Shown: one piece after another, positions 47,978 through 64,000 of the stretch
Layout of the letters: every line of letters begins with the position of its first letter
How positions within the stretch are numbered: the stretch's first letter is position 1
Source of the DNA: Chrysomallon squamiferum
Lineage: Eukaryota > Mollusca > Gastropoda > Neomphalida > Peltospiridae
Assembly (NCBI GenBank): GCA_012295275.1
Contig: CM022670.1
Span: 30,338,438-30,402,437 of the forward strand
Direction: 5' to 3'
Length of the DNA stretch: 64,000 nucleotides
The notes under the pieces: generated by a model
Database searches by the model: none
Told to the model about the DNA's origin: nothing
The model's input: only the letters and a program-made list of their open reading frames with translations
Made by a program: the position numbers and the translations under genes

Positions 47978-50900
47978 ATGGATTGGGAAAGAAAATTTGC
48001 TTCCATTGTCAGAGAAACTGAAGATAATCTGGTTAAAATAAGGGTAAGATAATTTTAAATTTAGGCTTTATGATGTCACAGATTATTTACAATTTTAAAA
48101 AAATGACATTATAAAACTGTTACAGTTAGGTAAATTGTGTAATCTAGGCCTCAGTGTAATTGAATATTGGGGCATACAATTTATCCATTTTTTTCTTAGT
48201 ATTAGTTTAAAACAATATTACAATATTCAGATTCAACTAATAAAATATAATGATGTAAATAATGAAAATGATAATACTGTTTTTAATGTTGCAGGAAAAA
48301 GTAAATGGAAAAATGGATGCTGGTGAAGATACAAGTTATCATATGTACAAATGTAAGTATCAGGGTTTACGAAAGGAAGAACTGAAGTTAAAGTTTTTGA
48401 CATCTTAAATTATTTCTAAAAAGATGGATATGAAATTTGTTTTATCATTATCATTATCATTATCATTATGATCATCATCATCATTAGTATCATTATCATT
48501 ATGAACATTATCCAAAAGTTTCCTTATTAATATATCTAATATGCCATATATGTATGTTAACTATTCCACTTATCCTTCATGGATAGTGACTGTAAAAGTG
48601 TAATTAAGCATAGAATTGAAATTAACAATAACAACGATTGTTGTTTTTAATATTGCATGAGCTTTGTTTTTCTTTATAATTTTTAAGTTTAACATTGTAG
48701 ATCGACCTCCTCATGACAGAAGTAATGTAGACTACTCATCAACCCGATCATCTTGGTTAAGCCTGTCAGATCAAACACAGATTGCTAGTTCTAACATTGA
48801 CACTGATCCAAATTATCAAGGTGCTCAGTATCCCAGCAATATACAGTTACACCAGAGACTGCTTGCACAAAACAAGGTATGCATTTTTAATACCAAAATT
48901 AATTTTATATGCCTTGTCTGTCATTAATTAAAGTTAAAGTTCACACCTGATTATTTCAGTTATTAATATGAAAATAATTTCTACACTAGTGATGTTTTAT
49001 ATTTTGGTTTTTAATCTACTACTATCTTGTCATTTGTTACATATCTTATGTTTACTTATGTGAATTTTCTGACAGCAAAATATAAATATTTATTACATCT
49101 TGTTTTGTTTTTTGTGTTTTTTAAAAGCATGGTATATATAAGAAATGGTTTAAATTTAATAATTTTAAACTAAAATTCATATGTCTAAATGGTATACAGC
49201 CATAGGATGATAGATTAATTAATGTAATTTTTTTTTTTTTGATTGATCAATTATTTCTTTTTGCTTCTGGTTAAGAAAATGTACTGTTTTTTCTTTCAGA
49301 CTATTGAAAAGCTTAGCAGACTTGTAACAAGTATGGAAAAGCAACGAAACCAATATAGAAACCAAATTGATGATCTCAAAGGTAACACTGATATTTTTAC
49401 AATTTTTGTTACTTCAGATTTGAACATATGTACAGATACAGTATAAAAACCAAACTGATGATTTCACATAATACCAATACCTTTATTACAAATTATATTA
49501 CTTCAAGTTTGAACAGTACAAATATAGTACAGAAAACAAACTGACAATTTAAAAGATTATAATGGTATCTTTATTACAGTTTATTTTATTTCAAGTTGGA
49601 TCATGCACAGTAGAAACCAAACTGACAGTCTTAAAGGCAGTACCAATATTTTTATTACAATTTATATTACTTCATGTCTGAACCCAATGCAGTATAGAAA
49701 CTGACAATCTCAAAGGCAATAATTATATCTTTACTATAGTTTATATGACTTCCACTTTGAACATTTTTTACATTTGGCGAGTAGTATTAAGGGAGGTAAA
49801 ATGCAAAGGGCTTTGTATAAATAAATTTGTAGATATATATTTATAAACTGGTTTCTGTTGACCTTTTTATTTATTTATTTATGAATTTAAGAATCATAAA
49901 AGTAGGATTTTAAACCATTTAGATATATTTAGTTATATACATGTACATCAGAAATTAAGGGTTGTGAATGACTTATAGGGAATTCATTTTAAATAATTTT
50001 CTATTTAATTAAAGCTGAAATTGATGCAGTAAGCTCACGCATGATGAATCAAAAACCATCACGATTAATAAAGAGACAGATTGATGAAATGAAGGAAGAG
50101 GTGACAAGAGAAATAGAGATACTTAGAAACCAGATGATCTCCATCAAAGCCAAAGCAATTCACACACCTTATTCTGACAGCTCTTCACATTTTGTCACTG
50201 AGGATCTTAGAAATATGTACGTAATTGCTAGTTGTTATTAAATTATTCATGTTTAAGAAACTTTATATCAAGAAATATTTTGTAATTCTTAGTTGATATT
50301 AATTTAATGTTTATCTAAAATGCTTGGAGCCAGAAATAAATCAGATTTTTTAATATATTTTATATACAGTTTCTGCAGACAGTTTGATTATAGTTTAATA
50401 TTTTAAATTTTGTAAATGAAAATATGAAAATTAAGATATCACTCTCCCAACTGCTTCAAAAAGTTTTAAGGATTTAGGAGATTTTTGCATTACAGAAGCT
50501 CAGATAAGTATTATTAAACCTGTAGTCTGTTTATTAAGGAGTACTAATGAGCTTTTATTTGTTGTACTTAAGAACAAAGAAAATAAATAAATTGGTAATA
50601 TGTTAAAAATTATAGAATGGTCATCATGAACTGATTCTTAATTAATATTGTTAATTTGTTGTTGTTTTGTTATACATGTATACATATATTGTGTTTAAAT
50701 TTTGAAATGTAACGTTAAGATTGAACTTTTGCTGTGTTAGTTTATTAATTATATAAAATACTGATTTGTGATAAACTTTGTTATTTGGATCTTATTGTAC
50801 TTATAGGCATGTTGCAATACAAGAAGAGTTACATTACCTCAGAAGAGACTTAGATATTCTCAGGTCTAGGATAGGTGATTTTTTAAAATACTGTTTTTCT

Positions 50901-53053
50901 AATCTAAAGTTTAATTTCTGGTATTAATACAATTTTTTCATATTTAAATAGAAAAGAAAAATTAATATTACTATTATTATTGTTGTTGTTGTTGTTGTAC
51001 AGATAATATAAATAATACTGGTCTTTGTATCTCCATATTTTGTTATGTATAGTCTGAATAATAATTCTGTCAGATTTTATGATGTTTTAAAAGATGCAAT
51101 ATTATGAATATATCAATATCTTTTTTTTTTTTCTTTTTTTTTAAATTACTTAGTAATTTTCATTTTTAATTCTAGGAAGTTTAGAAGAAAATGTTTCTAC
51201 TTTGTCTGGACAGCAAGAATTACAAAGAAGATCGTCTTTACTTAATTATGTTAGTTCATTTAAAAATAAAAGTTAATTTATAAACTTGTGCTATTGTGAA
51301 AGAAAGACTGTAAAGATAGACAATGAAACACAACTATTTCTTGTTTTAAGTTATCGTTTATAATATCCATGTGAAAATCATTTTCTATGAAAAACTAAAA
51401 GTAAAGTAATTTAATCACCTAATAAGTAATACATGTTGTTTTTTTTACAATTTCTATAGTTTTGATTTTTCACTAAAGTATTAATATTCTGCTTTATTTG
51501 ATTAATTAATAGATGATTGGTTATAGATACATAGATAGACAGACAGATAGATACATAGACAGACAGACAGATAGACAGTCAATCTGACAAACAGAAAGGC
51601 AGATGAATAAATAGAAAATATAGATGATACACAGACAGACAGATATATACATAGACAGACAGACAGATACATATTTTGTCAAATTGTCCATTTTCTTTCT
51701 AATCATTACGACAGTAGACTGCCTTTTATAATATTTTTATTTTTCTTATTTTATTAATTCATTAATGGTTAGAGATAGATAGATATTTTGTCAGATTATC
51801 TATTTTCTTTCTGTTTATTTAGGATAATAGATTGCCCAGACAGTATATACTGGAAACTCTAAACACTCTGCCAACTGCAGATAAAAGAGTAGAAAAATTA
51901 CAGCTTGAACATCTGCGGTACAGTGCTAACATTAATATTATGTTAGACAGTTAGCAATTTCTGGAAAAAGAATGCTAAATAAATTTCTCTATTATAATGT
52001 ATTGTTATAAACAAATGATTTAATACTGAATATAAGAAAGTTTACTAAAAAAGTTTAGTTTTCTGAGCAATAGCAATTACCTTGCCATTTGTTTTACCAT
52101 TTTATTTTTAAATTTAATCTTGATCTTTTCAGACATGCTGTTGGTTTACTAAAGGATAAGATAGATTCTGTCGAGAAAAAGATGGATAAAGTAACACAGC
52201 CAGGAAACTTTGAATTAGCTGGTAATAAACAAAGTTTAAGATTACAAATATTAGACAAATGTACAACCCAGATCTAATACATCTGTTTAATATCATAATA
52301 TTGAAAACAGTATTTAAGAACATATTATTATTTAGTAATTGTAGAGGTGCAGTCATTTTATTCATCACAGCAATGGAGTATATATTTATTTTTAATTATT
52401 TTATTACTTTATTTTTTAAATAATAGTAACTGATATGGTGTGGGATCCTTTTGCAGATTACAAAAAGAAGCTGTTAAATAAGTACAGTTACAGAGTAGAT
52501 GATAATTTATCCAATGATGGTGATGATGATTATGATGATGATCTGGATTCTTTGGATATTGATGACCTCGACATTGATGAAGATGATATTGCCAGTGGTA
52601 ATGAAGGTCTTACAGAAGCAGAACTTCCAGAATCGGTCAAAGAAAAGAAATCCAAGGTTGAAAGATGTAAGTTTTTTTCAGTGGCTGATAAATTTTGCAT
52701 GAATAGCAGATATTATAATTTATGGAAACAGTTAATTAGATATCAACATAAAATTGCAAAAAAACAATTTAGATGTGAAAAAAAAAAATTAAATTATTAA
52801 CAGTAAGATATCATCATTGCAGCTATAGTTGAGAGATAGCAGCAGAATATTCCACATCTCAGTGGCTAATGCTAGATATATATCTTTTTAAAAATCTCCC
52901 TTTTTGAAATGTAATTAATTTGTATATAGATACTTTATTGTTTTAAAATTATTTGCAGGCAATGAAAACACCTCAGATCTGGATGACTTGGATCTACATG
53001 ATAACAAAAATACAGAAAGTATATCCTCTGGATTATCTACATCTGATGTTTAA
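47978..53053 (+). CDS. Coiled-coil protein with acidic tail, 11 coding exons
   Basis: I joined 11 exons by phase and splice consensus: 47978-48043, 48295-48352, 48701-48876, 49300-49381, 50015-50216, 50807-50874, 51176-51249, 51823-51917, 52133-52221, 52427-52666 and 52959-53053. They sum to 1245 bases, 414 residues plus TAA, with every junction in frame. The start is the ATG opening MDWERKFASIVRETE. Long heptad-rich helices occupy about residues 89-170 (LLAQNKTIEKLSRLVTSMEK), 197-233 and 262-296. Exon 10 encodes WDPFADYKKKLL and then an Asp-rich segment (about 328-362) partly made by GAT repeats. There is no signal peptide or membrane segment, so the product is probably a cytosolic, cytoskeletal or centrosome/cilium-type scaffold; that is inference from the shape only. 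I do not recognise the family. The least certain junctions are exon 7 (donor GTTAGT) and exon 2/3. Confidence 0.8.
48442..48502. repeat. (TCATTA)n/(ATC)n microsatellite in intron 2
   Basis: Repeated ATCATT hexamers and ATC triplets inside the second intron of the coiled-coil gene. Confidence 0.85.
49351..49768. repeat. ~85-bp minisatellite derived from exon 4 and its donor site
   Basis: Five units start at about 49351, 49439, 49525, 49606 and 49690. The first unit is the real end of exon 4 plus its donor and the start of the intron (CAATATAGAAACCAAATTGA, GATCTCAAAG/GTAAC). The following four, in the intron, repeat AGAAACCAAACTGA, the CTCAAAGG-like boundary and TTATTACTTCAAGTTTGAAC with growing decay. 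Copies 2-5 have lost the GT donor or have GC or AT in its place. Confidence 0.8.
51528..51675. repeat. (GATA)n/(GACA)n microsatellite in intron 7
   Basis: Mixed AGAT and AGAC tetranucleotides with ACAT interruptions; the frame called on the other strand is repeat-derived. Confidence 0.9.
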
Positions 53054-53172
53054 GACAGCTCTACTTATTAATTAACATAATCAACACTATTTAAATTGAA
53101 ATATTTCTGTGTTTTTTTAGTTTGTATTTTTTTTTAACTCTGTATAAGGTTATTTTCATTCTATTTTTTAAA

Positions 53173-53209
<37 letters not shown>

Positions 53210-54060
53210 GTTATTATCCTATTCTTATCTTTTTAGTTTTTCAGAAAATATGCAATATTACACATTTGAAATTGAACAATATTATCAAGGTGTTGTTTGA
53301 ATATCAAAAATATATAACTTTTTAAACATTTTAACCAAATACATTTTTGTCTAAAATAGAATAACATATTTTTGTCCTGAATTAAATGAAGGAAAAAAAA
53401 AAAAAGAAAGGAAGAAAAACAAACGAATCAAAACAGATGCAAGTTTAGTATTTTTCTTCTCATATGAATAGTATACCATTACAAGAATATTAGTTCCAAA
53501 TACAAAAAAGTTAAATTATAAAGAATTTATAATTTTATTAAATTTCATAATTATCTTTTAACTGAAATGTTACAATTACTTTGGTGCCTTTTAACATTTT
53601 ATTATTACTTTTCTTTTCTTTTTTTAGGAAAATTTGTTCTGTTCAATTTTTAAAAATATATTTTCAAAAAAAAAAAGACTATTGTCAATTTGTATTTCAA
53701 CTGTTGCAAAATTACATTTTCTCAAATGCATGTAAAAAGGTTTTTAGAGATTCTGTCTACCTGTAAGATAAGAGATCACACATGAAAGTTGTACATCTGG
53801 TCCAAAATGTTGAGAATTCAGTATACAGAGTTTGTGTGTATGTGTTAAAACTAAGTAACTATATATTAAATTTAATTGAAAAACATTTTTATTTTTTGTA
53901 TATTTTTATTATTAAAAATGTAGACTTCATTAGTAAATGTATGTGAGATATGAAACATATAGGGTAAATAACAAACAGTGTATAACAAAGATTTTGTATT
54001 CTGTTTGATACAAAGCTAATACTAATAAAAATATTTTATAAGCCAATTTTTTGTCTTTCA
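53054..54060 (+). other. Probable 3' untranslated region of the coiled-coil gene
   Basis: After the stop at 53053 there is AT-rich sequence with a (TTA)n block (53176-53213). An AATAAA lies at 54024-54029 and could be the cleavage signal. The UTR length is a guess without transcripts. Confidence 0.4.
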
Positions 54061-55822
54061 TTTCTTAGTTATTAAAGAATAGTACATGATGGCGATAATA
54101 ATTCTAATATTTCATAGCTTGACCTTATATGTATTTAATTTAAAGATTTACTTTTAGCTCTTATAAAATTTGCTATAATAAAGTAAACATTAAAGACATA
54201 AAACTAAGACAAATTTATAGCATTTTATTACATTAACGGACACTTAAGGTTGGACAAATGACATACATGTATTTTTAACACAGGCAGCATAATTTTGTTT
54301 ACTAACAGCCATAGATACAGTAACTTTTAACACATATTCTAACCAGGACCACTATTATGAAATCAAGATAAAATGTGTCAATCACCAAAATGTGAATACC
54401 AGTGGACTAGAGTTATCATGCTTTCAGAAATATATTTATGTATCTACATGTGCAAATATTAGTAGGTAATAATAAAATAATGTTAAAAATCTATCACTTG
54501 ATAACCATTTATTTAAAATTTAAAATTCAGTATGTTCTACAATAACAGTTTTATCCAATTATACAACACTAGTTGATCAATTACATCTCATCTGATTAAA
54601 TTATATCGGGGTTTTTTGTGATAAATATATGTCATTTGTAGGATGTTGATATCAAATCAAATCAGTTTATATTCTGATCCATCTGAATTAGATAATATTA
54701 TATCTTAATATAGACTACTCAAATCCTTATATATTTAACTTTATTCATCCAATTTCAATACTGATTTCAATGCAGCAAACATAACAGCTAAATTTAAATG
54801 ACTTAATAGTTCATTCATACAATTAACTCAACAAATCTACAACTTGTCATGTAAATCAGCCTCAAATGCTAGTTTTTCCATCAAAGTTCTTAACACATAA
54901 ATTCAGAGAGATAATACCCATGTACTTTTAAAGATCATTTATCTGGCATTCTTATGACCAGAGGTGACATAGATTTCTGATTTTCCAGTTTATGTATAGC
55001 TAAAATGTAACAATCCTGATTAATTTAATTATTATGGATTTCATTTAATTTCTTCACAACAGAGGTTGGTATAACTATCTTATGGCAAACATTTTAGCTA
55101 TGGTAAAGCTGATGATACTCATAATGGACTGATGCAAGTGTAATATGATAATCCACACTTGTAATTCAGTATTATGGATGCAAAGATTTTAGTCACTAAA
55201 GAGGTAAAAGTAAATAACTAATAATAATTGTAAATAATAATAATAATAATAACAAATATGAAATAAATGAAGTAATTCACATCAGAAGTTTTATTAAGCA
55301 ATATTATTATAATTAAAAAAGAAAAAAGAAAGAAATGATTTACAATTAACAAAGGAATAATAATAATAATGCTGGATGGACAATAATAATGTACAAAAAT
55401 AATTAATCACAATAAAACTGATATTTAATTGTTACCAGGTTCAAACAACATGGACATTTTTCATAAATTACTGAAATAAATGCATCTGTTTACCGGTATA
55501 ATTTTTATGGAATTCAGATAATATATTTGATATCAGGTATTAAACAACAGTCATTACATAAAGGAAAATATCTATAATATATTTATATTACAGATATAAC
55601 CAACAAACAAATTCTGCACACAACATAATGAAAGAATATAAATGTGTAATTACATTAACTATAACACTGGACATTTTTCAAAATGGCTGTCTCATATACC
55701 AATACATTTTTCATTTCTTAAATAAAACAGAAACTTAACAACAATTACACTGACCAAAGGGGGAAAATAATTTAAAAAAAACAAACAACAAAAAACCACC
55801 CGAAAAAAAAAAACAAATAATA

Positions 55823-55868
<46 letters not shown>

Positions 55869-58256
55869 TATCACTTTATACAGAAATATATTTATTTTAT
55901 TTATAACTGTGTTTCAAAATCTCCACAATAAACAAAGTTGTAATCATCTACAGAATCACCCATTTTGAATACACAACAAATACATTATAGAAATTTAACA
56001 TAAGAAATATTTAAAATGTATATTCTGGAAATTTATAGGTCTGTTTAAAAAATTCAAGTTCATATCTACAATTATTCTAGAATAGGTTTTAGAGTAGTAA
56101 CAAATGGATTTTATATGTGGTCAAAATAATATAAAGTACGTCATATCCTAGTTTAAAATGTTCAGTTTATAGAGATATCTGGTTATTAAGATTTTAATTT
56201 TAGGTTCTGGATAATCTGTTTGGGCCACATATTTTGGATTAGTGAGTCCAATTGCACATTAAATATAGTAAGAATAAAAATAATATTTAATGTTCAGAAT
56301 ATAAAAATAATATATATATATATATAACTTGAGCAAGGAAAAAAATAACCACAGTCAGTTAACAAAAGCCACTTAACAAATTAACAAAATGTTTATTTTA
56401 CATTTTGCAAAGCCAAAAGATATAATTCACAAAATCATTAATAAAAAATATGTCCATCTAATGATATAACATAAACAAATAAAGATAAGTTTTTTTGTAT
56501 TATCTGTTTAGAGATAGATCAACATTATTATGGTTTCAGTTGTTAATTAACAATAATTACAGTTATCTATGTTCTTTTGAAAAAGTGGTTTTCAAGTTTA
56601 TTTAATAAAACTGTCATAATTTCAATCTGTAAGAATTTGAAGGAACTGAATACGTGGGATAATAATGATTCAGTACAGGTTCAAGCATTAGCTAGTTTAT
56701 ATTTAAATACCATAAAAACCCCCAAATAAAAATGAAGTAATATATATCATAAATAACTTTATTATTTTTTTCTTTTAAAATTTTTATCAGTCTCTTTTTC
56801 TTTCAGTTTTCTGTTGAGGTTTTTATATGTGTAGTACTTATTTAGTATTTATATTATTTTTTTCCATTTCTTGTATTCTAATAAAAACAAAAACACAAAA
56901 ATTCATTCATGCCTATTGAAATCTACTTTTTTGTGAATTTTATTTTTATTTTCATTCAAAATAACTAATTATGAGCATTTTATAATAATTCTTCATTCTT
57001 CTTCTTGTTCTTCTTACTATTATTATTATTATTATTATTATTACTCAATTTCAATTTATATTAAACCTTCTTTAACCAAATTTTATTTTTGTTCTTTCTA
57101 AAATCTAAATTGTTATTTTGTTGGGTTTTTCAAAACATTATTAGTTTTCAATTTCAAGGATCCTTCAACTATTAACTACAGAAGAAAAGCAGAGAAATAA
57201 AATATTACTGTGAACAAGTACTTAGATGCTGAAACAGCATCAGCAAATATTGTGTGAGATAGATATAATGTGTCACAGTATGATGGCACTACAAACAGTA
57301 TGTCAGTTTAGTGATGACATCCATAAAAATGTCAGCCTTTTCTTACTATTTCAATTATTATTATTATTATTATGATGATGTTGTTGTTGGTATTAGTGAT
57401 GATGATGTTTACAGTAATAACTGTAATATTAATAAAAAAAAAAAGTATTAATTTTTTAACAAATAATATTAGTAATAATTCTGTTATTTCAGTTATGGTT
57501 TAGTACAAAATAATCCTGTACAAAAAAACAATAAAAGAAACAGGTATTTTATTTTTGTTATTATAAATAATCCTAATCTACCTAATTTTTTGTATTGTTA
57601 CTTTCACTTATTTCTTTTCTTTAAGTTATTTAATGTTTCACTGATATCAAAATACATAAGCATATTAAATGTGGACAAAGACTAATATATGAAAAGGTAA
57701 CAAGCTGAAAGACAGATGGTGGTTATAATGGGCAAAAAAGGTGGACATTAACACAACTGTTTCACCAGTTCCACATTACTCGTCCACAACCAAGAAAAAA
57801 CAAAAATAATAATAATACAAAGCCTTTAAAAAGTATATATAAAATAATAATGAATATATATTATATAAAAAAAAAGAAAAAAAAAGGCTTGTTTAATATT
57901 TACTTAGAATGCACAAAAAGAAAAAAAAGAAAAAAAACCCCCAAAACCTCATTGAATTTCAAAACTAATCATTAATAAAACCAAAGCATGATGTAAAATT
58001 GCACAAGTAATAATACAGATGATCTCAATAATAACAATCCCTTCTTCTTCTTTTTTTAAGGAAAACAAAATAAATAAATAAATAAACAAATAGAAATTAA
58101 GACAAATACCTCATGCCAAAATAATAATAATAATAAAAACCTTTTCTGCCAACAGTTAAACTAGCTTTATATCAACCAAATGAATAAAAATCTCCAGGAG
58201 AAAATTTCACAAGCAGAGGAAGCCAATTAGACAGGAATATACCAAGATAAAATATA
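54061..58256. other. Tail-to-tail intergenic stretch, AT-rich
   Basis: Very AT-rich with no coding signal on either strand. It includes (AAT)n at 55824-55866, (ATT)n near 57017-57043 and 57357-57374, and numerous poly-A/T tracts. It must contain the 3' untranslated region and poly(A) site of the minus-strand ZYG11B-like gene next to 58257; a TTTATT (AATAAA on minus) near 57547 is one candidate. Confidence 0.45.
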
Positions 58257-63385
<5,129 letters not shown>

Positions 63386-64000
63386 CTGCACAAAACAATA
63401 TTATTAATAACTGTTTTACTATTTGTAACATAACCATGATATAAATTCTTTACATTACAAATAAGGGCCTGAAAAATAAACAAACCATTATTAAAATTAT
63501 TCTTTATTAATCATTCTCAGAACTATATTTTCTAAAGAATTCCTGAAAATTTCAATTCACTGAAATGATACACACATTATAATAAGTGCCAGGTTTTTTA
63601 TCTTGATGAAATCAAATCTTGTCAGAGCAACATTACCATCTGTTAACAAAGTTTATAAACAAAACATAAAAGTGACTTAGAATCAGCACATACATCAAAA
63701 CACTGTACTCAGATTTGGTCTTGAATTAGCGTAAAATGTTTTAAAAAATCAAATCAGAGCTTTCTGATAGATATGTTTTAAAATGAAAACTTTAATTGGC
63801 AGAACTGATCCTGCAAATATTAGTCAACAGTGAGATGAAGTCCACTTCTTTCATGTATCAACTCAGTTTTTTTGTTTGGTTACTTGTTATGATGCATCTG
63901 TTTTATTTATTTTTCTTACATTTAATTTTAATTCAATTTTACTATTTATATCTTTATTTTAATGCTTTTGTTTTTTGTCTTACCAATATACATTTTTTTT
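63386..64000. other. Intron of the ZYG11B-like gene running off the window
   Basis: AT-rich, with no exon matching the expected preceding armadillo repeat. The exon encoding the residues before LQKNALL must lie beyond 64000. Confidence 0.6.

Overview
The window is eukaryotic nuclear DNA. It is AT-rich, has spliced genes with GT-AG introns, carries many (AAT)n, (AT)n, (ATGT)n and (CA)n microsatellites, and includes an animal-type cytosolic Hsp70. The Hsp70 and ZYG11-family proteins point to a bilaterian invertebrate. I lean to a mollusc, perhaps a cephalopod, but that is an impression from repeat style and not proven by the sequence.

Layout. 1-8.2 kb is mostly non-coding. It has one convincing minus-strand coding exon (5396-5674) of a gene I do not recognise, a weak candidate exon (1366-1398), a 164-bp foldback and microsatellites. 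8.2-19.1 kb is a large inverted duplication: two arms of about 3.58 kb (8219-11796 and 15532-19107), each with an intronless hsp70 gene, TATA box and heat-shock element, transcribed away from each other. The spacer holds a gutted mariner-type transposon (12971-13745). A 620-bp tandem-repeat block is present in the left arm only.

20-41 kb is repeat territory. A degenerate 57-bp minisatellite (20.1-22.5 kb) is followed by a composite repeat of modules. That composite is split by about 14.4 kb of a 565-bp satellite (24.4-38.8 kb, about 22 nearly identical units plus about 3 diverged ones) and then resumes to 40.9 kb. Each 565-bp unit is itself a diverged dimer (about 254 + 311 bp). The 57-bp sequence also occurs as a module of the composite repeat, so at least two parts of one repeat locus appear to have been amplified separately. 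41-42.7 kb is a strikingly G-poor, A/C-rich block. 44.3-44.8 kb is a dead MULE-type transposase.

47.9-53.1 kb is an 11-exon plus-strand gene for a 414-residue coiled-coil protein with an acidic C-terminal region, whose identity I do not recognise. Facing it tail to tail, 63.4-58.3 kb on the minus strand carries the last ten exons of a ZYG11B-like gene, the substrate receptor of a CUL2 ubiquitin ligase; its 5' exons lie beyond the window. Several introns contain minisatellites, one of which was built from the end of a coding exon. The genes have no evident pathway link, apart from both hsp70 and ZYG11B acting in protein quality control.
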